Shown: positions 1-7,395, counted from the stretch's first letter. The stretch: 13,588 nucleotides of DNA from Hyphomicrobiales bacterium (GCA_017305815.1 JAFKJZ010000161.1:1-13588); one strand, 5' to 3'. Made by a program: numbers and translations. Notes: generated by a model from the sequence alone, not told the origin.

Positions 1-69
1 GTCCGCCGCGAGGATGCCCTTGCCGGGCGCGACGAGACGGCGGGCAATATCCTGAAGGCTTTCGGTCAT
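1..69 (-). CDS. Fructose-bisphosphate aldolase, class I (N-terminal fragment)
   Basis: Only the first 23 codons lie in the window; the gene continues past the left edge. The reverse strand starts with ATG at 69 and reads MTESLQDIARRLVAPGKGI, followed by LAAD. The stretch APGKGILAAD is the conserved N-terminal block of class I (Schiff-base) aldolases of the animal type, where it normally continues into the ES-TG motif. Such aldolases interconvert fructose 1,6-bisphosphate with dihydroxyacetone phosphate and glyceraldehyde 3-phosphate in the cytoplasm. Location directly downstream of pgk and gap on the same strand supports the call. The catalytic lysine lies outside the window. The Shine-Dalgarno is weak (AAGAGAA about 10 bases upstream). 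A terminator after pgk and two palindromes suggest that it has its own promoter. Confidence 0.85.
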   Translation of the reverse strand, partial: MTESLQDIARRLVAPGKGILAAD

Positions 70-95
70 GCGGTGCGTTCTCTTGACTGGATGCG

Positions 96-114
96 GATCC
101 GGACCGTCCGGATC
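96..114. promoter_or_regulatory. Perfect 19-bp palindrome upstream of aldolase
   Basis: GATCCGGAC C GTCCGGATC is a perfect 9-bp inverted repeat around a single central base. It ends 26 bases before the aldolase start codon. It could be a protein operator or a 5'-leader hairpin. I cannot assign a regulator. Confidence 0.45.
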
Positions 115-145
115 ACCCGGCCGTTGCATAACGCGTCGCAATAGA

Positions 146-160
146 TTTTGCACTGCAAAA
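146..160. promoter_or_regulatory. 15-bp palindrome TTTTGCA-C-TGCAAAA, candidate operator
   Basis: TTTTGCACTGCAAAA has perfect 7-base arms around one base. It lies in the pgk-aldolase spacer, 77 bases upstream of the aldolase start, and overlaps the U-tract side of the pgk terminator. The TGC-N3-GCA core resembles sites of the PhaR/AniA carbon-flow regulator of alphaproteobacteria; that assignment is only a hypothesis. A looser TTGC...GCAA pair lies next to it at 124-141. Confidence 0.45.
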
Positions 161-199
161 TAAAACAACTTCCAAGTCGTCAGAACTCGGAAGTTGTTT
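153..199 (-). terminator. Rho-independent terminator of pgk
   Basis: The arms 163-173 (AAACAACTTCC) and 189-199 (GGAAGTTGTTT) form a perfect 11-bp stem, with three further pairs (175-177/185-187) after one mismatch and a 7-base loop. On the minus strand the stem is followed by TTTTATTTTG. It lies 62 bases past the pgk stop. The plus strand also has a T-rich flank, so it may work in both directions. Confidence 0.8.
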
Positions 200-260
200 A
201 ATTTTAACGATCAAATTATCGCAACGATAGCGCGAATTGCTTGGTTGCGATCCGCGATAC

Positions 261-1460
261 TCAGCCGTTCTGCCGCAGCACTTCGACGCCGGGCAGGGGC
301 TTGCCTTCAAGCCACTCCAGGAAGGCGCCGCCGGCGGTCGAGACATAGGAGAAGTCGTCGGCGACGCCGGCATGGTTGAGCGCCGCCACCGTGTCGCCGC
401 CGCCGGCGACCGACAGGAGCTGGCCGGCCTTGGTGCGCTTGGCGGCATGGCGGGCCGCCTCGACCGTGCCGCGGTCGAACGGCTCCATCTCGAAGGCGCC
501 GAGCGGGCCGTTCCAGACGAGCGTCGCCGCCTCGTCGATGGCGGCGTTGATGCGCTCGACCGACAGGCCGCCGACGTCGAGGATCATGCCGTCCTCGGGG
601 ATGGCGTCGACGCCGTAGGTCTGGGTCGGCGCATGGGCCTGGAAGTGATAGGCGACGGTGGCATCGACCGGCAGTATGATGGCGCAGTTCGATTCCTGCG
701 CCTTGGCCATGATGCGGCGGGCGGTGTCGGCGAGGTCCTTCTCGCAGAGCGACTTGCCGACCGGATAGCCCTGGGCGTGCAGGAAGGTGTTGGCCATGCC
801 GCCGCCGATCACCAGCGCCTCGACCTTGGTGACGAGGTTTTCAAGCAGCTCGATCTTGGACGAGACCTTGGCGCCGCCGACGAGCGCGATCACCGGGCGC
901 TGCGGGCTGGTCAGCGCCTTCTCCAGCGCCTCCAGCTCGGCCTGCATGGCGCGGCCGGCATAGGCGGGCAGCTGGTGGGCGAGGCCCTCGGTCGAGGAAT
1001 GGGCGCGATGGGCGGCCGAGAAGGCGTCGTTCACATAGACGTCGCCGAGTTCGGCGAGAGCGCTCGTGAAGATCGGATCGTTCTTCTCCTCGCCCTTGTG
1101 GAAGCGGGTGTTCTCGAGCAGCAGCACGTCGCCGTCCGACAGCTTGGCGATCGCCTGGGCGGCGTCGTTGCCGATGCAGTCATTGGCGAAGCCGACGGGG
1201 CGGCCGAGCAGGGTCTCCAGCGCCGGCACGACGGGGGCGAGCGACATTTCGGGCACGCGCTCGCCCTTGGGACGGCCGAAATGGGCCAGCAGGATCGCCT
1301 TGCCGCCGCGCTTCGACACGTCGCGGACGGTCGGCAGGATGGCGCGGATGCGCGTGTCGTCCGAAACCATGCCGTCCTTCATCGGGACGTTGAGGTCGAC
1401 GCGGATCAGGACGCGCTTGCCCTTGATGTCGGCGGTATCGAGGGTTCGGAAGGTCGACAT
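261..1460 (-). CDS. pgk: Phosphoglycerate kinase
   Basis: A 399-residue protein, the usual length for bacterial Pgk. It transfers the acyl phosphate of 1,3-bisphosphoglycerate to ADP in glycolysis, and runs in reverse in gluconeogenesis and the Calvin cycle; it is a soluble monomer. Visible signatures are the N-terminal substrate-binding RVDLNVP (residues 20-26), [18 protein letters not shown] (hinge and nucleotide region), GGGMANTFL, and the C-terminal GGGDT loop (about 353-357) followed by [18 protein letters not shown]. The start is well supported: AGGAGAG lies 7 bases upstream of ATG. It follows gap on the same strand after 144 bases that contain a terminator, so pgk may be expressed partly by read-through and partly from a promoter of its own. 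All expected motifs are intact. Confidence 0.97.
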   Translation of the reverse strand: MSTFRTLDTADIKGKRVLIRVDLNVPMKDGMVSDDTRIRAILPTVRDVSKRGGKAILLAHFGRPKGERVPEMSLAPVVPALETLLGRPVGFANDCIGNDAAQAIAKLSDGDVLLLENTRFHKGEEKNDPIFTSALAELGDVYVNDAFSAAHRAHSSTEGLAHQLPAYAGRAMQAELEALEKALTSPQRPVIALVGGAKVSSKIELLENLVTKVEALVIGGGMANTFLHAQGYPVGKSLCEKDLADTARRIMAKAQESNCAIILPVDATVAYHFQAHAPTQTYGVDAIPEDGMILDVGGLSVERINAAIDEAATLVWNGPLGAFEMEPFDRGTVEAARHAAKRTKAGQLLSVAGGGDTVAALNHAGVADDFSYVSTAGGAFLEWLEGKPLPGVEVLRQNG

Positions 1461-1477
1461 GCGCGCTCTCTCCTACA

Positions 1478-1492
1478 GGGCGTCGATCGCCC
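1478..1492 (-). other. Leader hairpin before pgk ribosome binding site
   Basis: GGGCG-TCGAT-CGCCC can form a 5-bp GC stem with a 5-base loop. It ends three bases before the pgk Shine-Dalgarno (1468-1474), so it sits in the pgk leader whichever promoter is used. An effect on translation or mRNA stability is inference. Confidence 0.35.
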
Positions 1493-1499
1493 GAAATGT

Positions 1500-1528
1500 G
1501 AAAATGGCCCGGAGGGTGTCCGGGCCAT
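1500..1528 (-). terminator. Terminator hairpin downstream of gap
   Basis: The arms 1504-1513 and 1519-1528 pair perfectly over 10 bp (ATGGCCCGGA on the minus strand) with a 5-base loop. On the minus strand they are followed by TTTT and then CACATTTC. The short U-run suggests partial termination between gap and pgk. Confidence 0.7.
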
Positions 1529-1532
1529 CTGG

Positions 1533-1561
1533 TTCTAGCTGATCTGGTTTCGCCGGATCAA
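1533..1561 (-). promoter_or_regulatory. Possible weak promoter for pgk
   Basis: The minus strand has TTGATC (1561-1556), a 17-base spacer and CTAGAA (1538-1533), close to the alphaproteobacterial sigma-70 pattern TTGAC-N17-CTATAT. The transcription start would fall at the edge of the gap terminator hairpin, which argues for caution. Confidence 0.25.
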
Positions 1562-1604
1562 ATCGTCTTTGGCGCGAGAGCGCCGAACGATCCGATCGCG
1601 ATGG

Positions 1605-2612
1605 TCAGATCGTCTTCGCGAAATAGGCCGCCATGTCGGCCATACGGTTCGAGAAGCCCCACTCGTTGTCGTACCAGGCCAGCACGCGGACGAAGTTGCC
1701 GTCGATGACCTTGGTCTGGTCGAGGTGGAACGTCGCCGAATGCGGGTCGTGGTTGAAGTCGTGCGAGACGTTCGGCTGGTCGGTGATCGCGAGCACGCCC
1801 TTGAGCGGGCCGGCAGCGGCCGCCTTCATCGCCGCGTTGACCTCGTCGATGGTCGTCGCGCGCTTGGCGACGAACTTCAGGTCGATCAGCGAGACGTTCG
1901 GCGTCGGCACGCGGATCGACGAACCGTCGAGCTTGCCCTTCAGTTCCGGGATCACGAGGCCGATCGCCTTGGCGGCGCCGGTCGAGGTCGGGATCGAGGA
2001 GAGCGCCGCCGCGCGGGCGCGGTAGAGATCCTTGTGCATGGTGTCGAGCGTCGGCTGGTCGCCGGTGTAGGAATGCACCGTCGTCATGAAGCCGTGCTCG
2101 ATGCCGACCGTCTCCTGCAGGACCTTGGCGACCGGCGCCAGGCAGTTGGTGGTGCAGGAACCGTTCGAGATCACCAAATGGTCCTTGGTCAGGCCCTCAT
2201 GGTTGACGCCGAAGACGGCGGTGTAGTCGGCACCGTCGGCCGGGGCCGAGACGATAACGCGCTTGGCGCCAGCGGTCAGGTGCGCGGCGGCCTTTTCGCG
2301 GCTGGTGAAGATGCCCGTGCACTCGAGCGCGATGTCGATGCCGAGCTCCTTGTGCGGCAGCTCGGCCGGATTCTTGATCGCCGTCACCTTGATGCGGTTC
2401 TTGCCGATGACGAGCGTGTCGCCGTCGACGACCACTTCATGCGGGAAGCGGCCATGGACCGAATCGAAGCGGAGCAGGTGGGCGTTGGTCTCGACCGGGC
2501 CGAGATCGTTGACCGCGACGACCTCGATGTCGGTCCGGCCTGACTCGACGATCGCACGAAGGATGTTCCGGCCAATCCGACCGAAGCCGTTGATAGCTAC
2601 CCGCACCGCCAT
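1605..2612 (-). CDS. gap: Glyceraldehyde-3-phosphate dehydrogenase (type I)
   Basis: A 335-residue phosphorylating GAPDH that converts glyceraldehyde 3-phosphate, phosphate and NAD(P)+ to 1,3-bisphosphoglycerate. The N-terminus [16 protein letters not shown] is the Rossmann dinucleotide-binding motif. The active site [12 protein letters not shown] carries catalytic Cys153, and TTVHSYT carries His180, the base. The C-terminus keeps [18 protein letters not shown] at 2612 is preferred because AAGGAG lies 7 bases upstream and the family begins here; an in-frame start 24 bases earlier would add eight unrelated residues (MRASRRSN) and contain the ribosome binding site. It lies 81 bases downstream of tkt on the same strand and is probably co-transcribed with it. 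Coenzyme preference cannot be settled from motifs alone. Confidence 0.97.
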   Translation of the reverse strand: MAVRVAINGFGRIGRNILRAIVESGRTDIEVVAVNDLGPVETNAHLLRFDSVHGRFPHEVVVDGDTLVIGKNRIKVTAIKNPAELPHKELGIDIALECTGIFTSREKAAAHLTAGAKRVIVSAPADGADYTAVFGVNHEGLTKDHLVISNGSCTTNCLAPVAKVLQETVGIEHGFMTTVHSYTGDQPTLDTMHKDLYRARAAALSSIPTSTGAAKAIGLVIPELKGKLDGSSIRVPTPNVSLIDLKFVAKRATTIDEVNAAMKAAAAGPLKGVLAITDQPNVSHDFNHDPHSATFHLDQTKVIDGNFVRVLAWYDNEWGFSNRMADMAAYFAKTI

Positions 2613-2653
2613 ATTCGATCTCCTTGAGGCGCGCATCGCGCCTTCGTCCAGGT

Positions 2654-2675
2654 CGGCCGGGCGCGTGCCCGGCCG
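2654..2675 (-). other. Strong GC hairpin in the tkt-gap spacer
   Basis: CGGCCGGGC and GCCCGGCCG form a perfect 9-bp stem with a GCGT loop. There is no T-run on either side, so it is unlikely to be a strong intrinsic terminator. It could attenuate read-through from tkt into gap, or act as an mRNA processing or stability element; this is inference. Confidence 0.5.
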
Positions 2676-2693
2676 GGGTTCAGTTCATTGGGT

Positions 2694-4685
2694 TCAGGCG
2701 TTGGACTTCAGCCGTGCCAGCGCCGCATCGGCGGCGTGCTGCGCCGTGATGCCGAAGTACTCGTAGAGCTTGTCGGCCGGCGCGCTGGCGCCGAAGCCGT
2801 TCATGCCGATGAAGATGCCGTCATTGCCGATGACGCGGTCCCAGCCGAGGCGGATCGCCGCCTCGATGCCGACGCGCACCTTCGAATTGCCGATGGTCGC
2901 CGCCTTGTAGGCGTCGTCCTGCGCTTCGAACAGCTCGAAGCTCGGGACCGAGACGACGCGGGCCGTGTGGCCGGCTTCCTCGATCTTCGCCTTGGCGTTG
3001 ACGGCGATCTCGACCTCGGAACCGGTCGCGAACAGCGTCACGTCGGCCTCGGCCGGGCCGGCGAGCAGGTAGGCGCCCTTGGCCGACTTGTTCTCGCTGA
3101 CATGCTCGGTGCGCAGCGTCGGCAGGTTCTGGCGCGACAGCGCCAGCACCGACGGGTTCTTCGGGCTCTCGATCGCGATCTGCCAGACTTCCGCCGCCTC
3201 GACGGCGTCGGCCGGGCGGAAGACGAGCATGTTCGGGATGGCGCGCAGCGCCGCCAGGTGCTCGACCGGCTGGTGCGTCGGGCCGTCCTCGCCGAGGCCG
3301 ATCGAGTCATGCGTCATGACGTAGATCACGCGCTCATGCATCAGCGCCGAGAGGCGCATCGCCGGGCGGGCATAATCGGTGAACACCAAGAAGGTGCCGC
3401 CATAGGGGATGAAGCCGCCATGCAGCGCGATGCCGTTCATCGCCGCCGACATGCCGAATTCGCGGATGCCGTAGTGGATGTAGCGGCCCGAATAATCGTC
3501 CGGCGTCAGCGGCTGCTGGCTCTTGGCGCGGGTCAGGTTCGAACCGGTCAGGTCGGCCGAGCCGCCGGCGAGTTCCGGCACGACGGTCGCCAGCATGTCG
3601 AGCGCCATTTCGGACGACTTGCGGGTCGCGACCTTCGGCTTCGTCTCCGACAGGGTCTTCTTGTAGGCGTCGATGGCGGCGTCGAGGCCGGCCGGCAGCT
3701 CGCCCTTCATGCGGCGCTCGAATTCCGAGCGCACGGCGGCGTCGGTGGCGGCGAGGCGGGCTTCCCACTCGGTGCGGGGCGCCGCGAGCTTCGCGGCCGC
3801 GCCATGCCAGTCGGCATAGACATCGTCCGGAATCTCGAACGGGGCGTAGGGCCAGCCAAGCGCCTCGCGGGCGCCGGCGATTTCCTTGTCGCCGAGCGCC
3901 GAGCCGTGCGAGGCGTGGCTGTCGGCCTTGGTCGGCGCGCCATAGCCGATGATCGTCTTGCAGGCGATCATGCTCGGGCGGTCGGAATTGCGGGCGCGCT
4001 CGATGGCGGCGGCGACCGCCTCCGGATCGAGGCCGTCGACGCGCTCGGCGTTCCAGCCGCTCGCCTTGAAGCGGGCGACCTGGTCGACCGAGGTCGAGAG
4101 ATCGGTGTGGCCGTCGATGGTGATGCCGTTGTCGTCGAACAGCACGATCAGCTTGTTCAGCTTCAGGTGGCCGGCGAGGTCGATCGCCTCATGGCTGACG
4201 CCTTCCATCAGGCAGCCGTCGCCGGCGATCACATAGGTGTAGTGATCGACGAGGCCGTCGCCATATTCGGCATTCAGCATGCGCTCGGCCAGCGCGAAGC
4301 CGACCGACATGGCGAGACCCTGGCCGAGCGGGCCCGTGGTGGTCTCGACGCCCGGCGTCACGAAGTTCTCGGGATGGCCCGGCGTCTTCGAGTGAAGCTG
4401 GCGGAAATTCTGCAGCTCGCTGATCGGCAGTTCCTTGGAGCCGAGCAGATGCAGCACGGAATAGAGCAGCATCGAGCCATGGCCGGCCGACAGGATGAAG
4501 CGGTCGCGATCCGGCCAGTGCGGCTGGTTGACGTCGTATTTCAGGAAGCGCGTGAACAGCACCGTGGCGACATCGGCCATGCCCATCGGCATGCCGGGAT
4601 GGCCGGACTTGGCCTTTTCGACCGAATCCATCGCGAGCGCACGGATGGCGTTCGCCATGCGCTTGTGAGTCTCAGGAGCTGTCAT
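2694..4685 (-). CDS. tkt: Transketolase
   Basis: A 663-residue thiamine diphosphate-dependent transketolase moving two-carbon ketol units between sugar phosphates in the pentose phosphate (or Calvin) pathway. Order of motifs: N-terminal [16 protein letters not shown] (residues 24-39), [11 protein letters not shown] (66-76), [12 protein letters not shown], the ThDP/metal motif GDGCLMEG (155-162) ending in [10 protein letters not shown], the pyrimidine domain with the catalytic Glu in [13 protein letters not shown], and [20 protein letters not shown] typical of transketolases. The start at ATG 4685 is chosen because GGAAG lies 5 bases upstream; a GTG 12 bases earlier would contain this ribosome binding site. 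It is first of the minus-strand block tkt-gap-pgk and is transcribed divergently from the zapA region. Confidence 0.96.
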   Translation of the reverse strand: MTAPETHKRMANAIRALAMDSVEKAKSGHPGMPMGMADVATVLFTRFLKYDVNQPHWPDRDRFILSAGHGSMLLYSVLHLLGSKELPISELQNFRQLHSKTPGHPENFVTPGVETTTGPLGQGLAMSVGFALAERMLNAEYGDGLVDHYTYVIAGDGCLMEGVSHEAIDLAGHLKLNKLIVLFDDNGITIDGHTDLSTSVDQVARFKASGWNAERVDGLDPEAVAAAIERARNSDRPSMIACKTIIGYGAPTKADSHASHGSALGDKEIAGAREALGWPYAPFEIPDDVYADWHGAAAKLAAPRTEWEARLAATDAAVRSEFERRMKGELPAGLDAAIDAYKKTLSETKPKVATRKSSEMALDMLATVVPELAGGSADLTGSNLTRAKSQQPLTPDDYSGRYIHYGIREFGMSAAMNGIALHGGFIPYGGTFLVFTDYARPAMRLSALMHERVIYVMTHDSIGLGEDGPTHQPVEHLAALRAIPNMLVFRPADAVEAAEVWQIAIESPKNPSVLALSRQNLPTLRTEHVSENKSAKGAYLLAGPAEADVTLFATGSEVEIAVNAKAKIEEAGHTARVVSVPSFELFEAQDDAYKAATIGNSKVRVGIEAAIRLGWDRVIGNDGIFIGMNGFGASAPADKLYEYFGITAQHAADAALARLKSNA

Positions 4686-4712
4686 ATCTGCTTCCACGCT
4701 TGTGGGCCGGAC

Positions 4713-4735
4713 CGCTGCTCACTGATCGAGCAGCG
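4713..4735 (-). other. Leader hairpin upstream of tkt
   Basis: CGCTGCTC and GAGCAGCG form a perfect 8-bp stem with a 7-base loop, inside the likely 5' leader of tkt, 27 bases before the start codon. A regulatory role is possible but unproven. Confidence 0.4.
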
Positions 4736-4799
4736 AGCGGCCTCGTTGTTTTGTGGGGGTCTGTACCCGGCCGCCGACCGTCGCGGAAAGGCGCTGCGA

Positions 4800-4827
4800 C
4801 AAATAACAGACCACCTTGGTGAGTCAA
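4800..4827 (-). promoter_or_regulatory. Promoter candidate for tkt
   Basis: The minus strand has TTGACT (4827-4822), a 16-base spacer and TATTTG (4805-4800). The -35 box is a near-consensus match. The spacer contains the inverted repeat CACC-AA-GGTG (4812-4821), a possible operator. The predicted transcript start would leave a leader of roughly 105 bases. Confidence 0.55.
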
Positions 4828-4899
4828 TCTCGTGACCACGTCGCACAACCGGCGCGCGCCCCGGAAATGCGCGGAGAATCCCCGCCGCAGCTTAGGCCA

Positions 4900-4928
4900 T
4901 TGACGCCCTGTTTCGGGCCTGCCTAATG
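4900..4928 (+). promoter_or_regulatory. Promoter candidate for the DUF4164-like gene and zapA
   Basis: TTGACG (4900-4905), 17 bases, CTAATG (4923-4928) fits the alphaproteobacterial housekeeping pattern. The transcript would start near 4935. The in-frame ATG at 4926 lies inside the -10 box, so it cannot be the translation start from this promoter, which supports the start at 4974. Confidence 0.55.
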
Positions 4929-4973
4929 TCCGGGACGATTTCAGGCCGGCTGCATCAGGGAGATTCCGCCACA

Positions 4974-5255
4974 ATGCGAGGGGCGTCGCCCATTGACGGT
5001 GCGTTGCGGCGCTTGAGCGCGGCGCTGGACGGGCTGGAGGGCGCGGTCGATCGCCGCCTGAATGCCGGGGCGCGCCTTGGCGAGATCGAAATCGAAATGC
5101 AGCGCATCGGCCTCGACCGTTCGCGGCTGGCCCAGTCGGTCGATGCGGCGGAGGCCCGTTCCGAGCGTCTGGAAGAAGCCAACAAGGAAGTTTCCCGCCG
5201 TCTCGTCGCCGCCATGGAAACGATTCGTTCCGTGCTCGAGCGGAATGACGGCTGA
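4974..5255 (+). CDS. Small coiled-coil protein, DUF4164-like
   Basis: A 93-residue, charged, almost entirely helical protein. Heptad-like spacing of Leu, Ile and Ala runs from about residue 8 to 90 (for example LDGLEGAVDRRL, RLGEIEIEMQRIGLDRSRL, RSERLEEANKEVSRRL), so a coiled-coil dimer is expected. Its size, composition and position 11 bases before zapA match the DUF4164 family of rhizobia, which has no established function; I make this assignment from memory of the neighbourhood, not from a search. The start at 4974 is chosen because AGGGAG (4957-4962) precedes it and the upstream ATG at 4926 overlaps the promoter. Tight linkage to zapA suggests a role connected with the cell division ring. 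No signal peptide or membrane segment. Confidence 0.8.
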   Translation: MRGASPIDGALRRLSAALDGLEGAVDRRLNAGARLGEIEIEMQRIGLDRSRLAQSVDAAEARSERLEEANKEVSRRLVAAMETIRSVLERNDG

Positions 5256-5266
5256 CCGGAGCGACA

Positions 5267-5638
5267 ATGCCGCAAGTCAACGTCACGATTAACGGCAAGA
5301 CCTACCGCATGGCCTGTGACGACGGCCAGGAGGCGCATCTCGAGGGCCTGGCCGATCGCCTGAACGAGATCATCGGCCAGCTGCGCCAGAGTTTCGGCGA
5401 GATCGGCGACCAGCGCCTGACCGTCATGGCGGCGATCACCATGGGCGACGACCTGGCCGAGGCGCATCGGCGCATCCGCCGGCTGGAGTCGGAACTCGCC
5501 GCCGTCAACGAGACCAAGACCGCCGTGATTTCCCGCTTCGAGGAATCCGAGGCGAGCATCGCCCGCGCCATCGACCAGGCGGCCGGCCGGCTCGAGAGCC
5601 TGGCCCAGAAGCTCGTCTCCGGCGACAAGCGCGACTGA
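5267..5638 (+). CDS. zapA: Cell division protein ZapA
   Basis: A 123-residue ZapA-family protein. ZapA binds FtsZ, cross-links protofilaments and stabilises the Z-ring at mid-cell. The N-terminal head reads MPQVNVTINGKTYRMACDDG, the typical beta-strand and turn opening of the family, followed by EEAHL-type residues (QEAHLEGLADRLNEII) and AAITMGDDLAEAHRRI. The C-terminal half is a long coiled coil (residues about 65-115). GGAG lies 6 bases upstream of the ATG. It is co-transcribed with the coiled-coil gene before it (11-base gap) and is followed by 6S RNA, as in many proteobacteria. Confidence 0.92.
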   Translation: MPQVNVTINGKTYRMACDDGQEAHLEGLADRLNEIIGQLRQSFGEIGDQRLTVMAAITMGDDLAEAHRRIRRLESELAAVNETKTAVISRFEESEASIARAIDQAAGRLESLAQKLVSGDKRD

Positions 5639-5715
5639 TCCGCGCCCCACGCGCAGCCGGCAGAAAAAAGTCCTGCGCACATCGCGTCGAGATTGCTGGC
5701 TAAGCGGTCCGCGGT

Positions 5716-5730
5716 CCCCTATATTTGGGG
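5716..5730 (+). promoter_or_regulatory. 6S RNA promoter region, -10 element in a C4-N7-G4 palindrome
   Basis: CCCC-TATATTT-GGGG places a good -10 element (CTATAT or TATATT) between C4 and G4. Transcription would start near 5731-5733, matching the expected 5' end of 6S RNA. I see no good -35 box at 17 bases; TTGCTG at 5693 is too far away. Confidence 0.55.
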
Positions 5731-5893
5731 TCGGCGAGGCTGCGCGGTGCGACAGGAGCTCACAATTCCCCGGGGCCTTATCGATCCAAAAGGGAGCTGT
5801 CCCTGACCGGAGCCCTGGTTCCGGACATACGGCGCCCACCTACGCTGTAGGTTCCCGGGATCGATCACTCCATCGGCCCATCGTGGCTCGCCA
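5731..5893 (+). ncRNA. ssrS: 6S RNA (ssrS)
   Basis: 6S RNA mimics an open promoter, binds sigma-70 RNA polymerase and dampens transcription in stationary phase. The sequence carries stretches typical of alphaproteobacterial 6S RNA: GACAGGAGCTCACAATTCC (5751-5769), AAAGGGAGCTGTCCCTG (5788-5804), a CCGGA-type hairpin (CCGGAGCCCTGGTTCCGG) and GGCGCCCACCTACG (5831-5844). Long-range pairing is visible between ATCGATCC (5780-5787) and GGATCGAT (5858-5865), and GGCGAG (5733-5738) can close with CTCGCC (5887-5892). The position between zapA and the formyltetrahydrofolate cyclo-ligase gene is the conserved 6S locus. The ends are estimates, good to about 10 bases; an alternative small hairpin GTGG-CTCG-CCAC (5883-5894) sits at the 3' end. 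Confidence 0.85.
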
Positions 5894-5923
5894 CCCTTCT
5901 TTCCTTCCAGTTTTTCCATTGCC

Positions 5924-6496
5924 GTGACGAACAAGAACCAGCTTCGCGCCGCCGCCCTTGCCCGACGCGACGCCGTCGACGGGGCGTCGCGCGCCGCCGC
6001 CCGCGAGCGGATCGTCCAGCATGCCGGACCGCTGTTCGACCAGCCGGGCAAGATCGTCTCCGGCTACTGGCCGATCCGCAGCGAGGCCGATCCCGGGCCG
6101 CTGCTCGACCGGGCCCGGCAGGCCGGCGCGACGATCGCGCTGCCGGTCCTGCTCGACGCGGAGACGCTTCTGTTCCGTCGCTGGGACCCCGGCGCCGTGC
6201 TCGAGCCGGCCGGTTTCGGCACGGTCGGCCCTTCCGTCGCCGCGCCTTTCGTCATTCCCGACATCGTCATCCTGCCGCTCGCCGCCTTCGACCGGCGCGG
6301 CCATCGGATCGGCTATGGCAAGGGCCATTACGACCGCGCCGTCGCCGGTCTCGTCGCCGCCGGGATGCGGCCTTTGCTGGTTGGGCTTGCCTTCGCGGTG
6401 CAGGAGGTCGACAAAGTTCCCTTTGAGCCGCACGACATCCCCCTCGACTTCATCCTGACCGAGGAAGAACTGATCGCTGCGCCGAAACATGGCTGA
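5924..6496 (+). CDS. ygfA: 5-formyltetrahydrofolate cyclo-ligase
   Basis: A 190-residue protein of the 5-FTHF cyclo-ligase (MTHFS) family, which uses ATP to convert 5-formyltetrahydrofolate to 5,10-methenyltetrahydrofolate and so recycles an inhibitory folate. Signatures: the N-terminal KNQLRAAALARRDAV with a basic pair used in phosphate binding, SGYWPIRSEADP, and the family motif GYGKGHYDR at residues 130-138 (nucleotide and Mg binding), then LVGLAF and PHDIPLDFILTEEE near the end. The GTG at 5924 is the best start, although there is no Shine-Dalgarno; it lies about 30 bases after the estimated 6S 3' end, so the mRNA probably arises by read-through of ssrS. It is followed after 18 bases by the YmdB-like gene. 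Confidence 0.92.
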   Translation: MTNKNQLRAAALARRDAVDGASRAAARERIVQHAGPLFDQPGKIVSGYWPIRSEADPGPLLDRARQAGATIALPVLLDAETLLFRRWDPGAVLEPAGFGTVGPSVAAPFVIPDIVILPLAAFDRRGHRIGYGKGHYDRAVAGLVAAGMRPLLVGLAFAVQEVDKVPFEPHDIPLDFILTEEELIAAPKHG

Positions 6497-6514
6497 CCGA
6501 TCAAGGGGGTTTGT

Positions 6515-7336
6515 GTGCGACTGCTGTTTCTGGGTGATATCGTGGGGCGGACCGGGCGCAACGCCGTCATCGAGCGGCTGCCCGGCCTGATCGACCGCTA
6601 CAAGCTCGACTTCGTCGTCATCAATGGCGAGAACGCCGCCGGCGGCTTCGGCATCACCGAGGAAATCGTGCGCGACGTCCTCGATGCCGGCGCCGACGTC
6701 ATCACCACCGGCAACCACGCCTTCGACCAGCGCGAGGCGCTTGTCTTCGCCGAGCGGCAGCCGCAATTCCTCCGCCCCGTCAATTATCCGCTCGGTACGC
6801 CCGGGCGCGGCGCCAACCTTTTCGTCGCCCGCAACGGCGCGCGCGTGCTTGTCGTCAACGCGATGGGCCGGATCTACATGGATGCGCTCGACGATCCCTT
6901 CGCCGTCATCGACCGCGAGGTCTCGGCCTGCCCGCTCGGCGAGCAGGCCGACGCGATCGTCATCGATTTCCACGCCGAGGCGACCAGCGAGAAGCAGGCG
7001 ATCGGCCATCATCTCGACGGCCGTGTCACCCTTGTCGTCGGCACGCACACCCATGTGCCGACCTCGGATTGCCGGGTGCTGCCGGGCGGCACCGCCTACC
7101 AGTCGGATGCTGGCATGTGCGGCGACTATGATTCCGTGCTCGGCATGGAGAAGGAAGAGCCCGTCCGCCGTTTCCTGACCAAGGTGCCGTCCGGGCGGTT
7201 CCAGCCGTCGGGCGGTCCCGCCACGCTGTGCGGCCTCGCCGTCGAGATCGACGACACCACCGGACTGGCTCGCGCCGTGTCGCCGCTGGCGATCGGCGGT
7301 GTGCTTGAAGAGCGGTTGCCGACCTTCTGGGGTTGA
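6515..7336 (+). CDS. ymdB: YmdB-family metallophosphoesterase (TIGR00282)
   Basis: A 273-residue calcineurin-like phosphoesterase of the YmdB type. Predicted metal ligands are all present: Asp8 in FLGDIVGRTG, Glu39-Asn40 in INGENAAGG, Asn67-His68 in TTGNHAFDQ, His153 in DFHAE, and His178/His180 in GTHTHVPT. The C-terminal GTAYQSDAGMCGDYDSVLGM is also diagnostic. YmdB of Bacillus and Deinococcus hydrolyses cyclic nucleotides such as 2',3'-cAMP and affects sporulation or biofilm decisions; the substrate in alphaproteobacteria is not established. GTG start with AGGGGG 5 bases upstream. It lies 18 bases after the cyclo-ligase gene and is clearly in its operon; no functional link between the two is known to me. 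No export signal. Confidence 0.93.
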   Translation: MRLLFLGDIVGRTGRNAVIERLPGLIDRYKLDFVVINGENAAGGFGITEEIVRDVLDAGADVITTGNHAFDQREALVFAERQPQFLRPVNYPLGTPGRGANLFVARNGARVLVVNAMGRIYMDALDDPFAVIDREVSACPLGEQADAIVIDFHAEATSEKQAIGHHLDGRVTLVVGTHTHVPTSDCRVLPGGTAYQSDAGMCGDYDSVLGMEKEEPVRRFLTKVPSGRFQPSGGPATLCGLAVEIDDTTGLARAVSPLAIGGVLEERLPTFWG

Positions 7337-7354
7337 CGCCGGTCGTCATTCCGT

Positions 7355-7390
7355 GATGGGAGAGGCAAACGCTTCCCCCATTTCAGATTT
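7355..7390 (+). terminator. Terminator-like hairpin after the ygfA-ymdB operon
   Basis: ATGGGAGAGGC (7356-7366) pairs with GCTTCCCCCAT (7371-7381) with one mismatch, one G-U pair and an AAAC tetraloop. TTTCAGATTT follows. The U-tract is interrupted, so efficiency is uncertain. It separates this operon from the IMPase-family gene. Confidence 0.55.
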
Positions 7391-7395
7391 GCTCC

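Noticed and set aside
237..1538. Long open frame on the plus strand opposite pgk
   Set aside because: It is antisense to a textbook pgk, has the Arg/Gly/Asp/Val-rich composition of GC-rich shadow frames, and no family motif.
1555..1620. Repeat of the gap stop region (TCAAATCGTCTTTGGCG versus TCAGATCGTCTTCGCG)
   Set aside because: The similarity covers only about 16 bases with mismatches; chance is a reasonable explanation.
4686..4697. Upstream GTG start for tkt adding four residues
   Set aside because: Its codons overlap the GGAAG ribosome binding site that fits ATG at 4685.
2688..4835. 715-codon open frame opposite tkt
   Set aside because: It mirrors the codon periodicity of tkt; the composition is artefactual and tkt has all catalytic motifs.
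5840..7054. 404-codon minus-strand frame across 6S RNA, cyclo-ligase and YmdB
   Set aside because: It crosses three well-supported features on the opposite strand and shows no recognisable domain.
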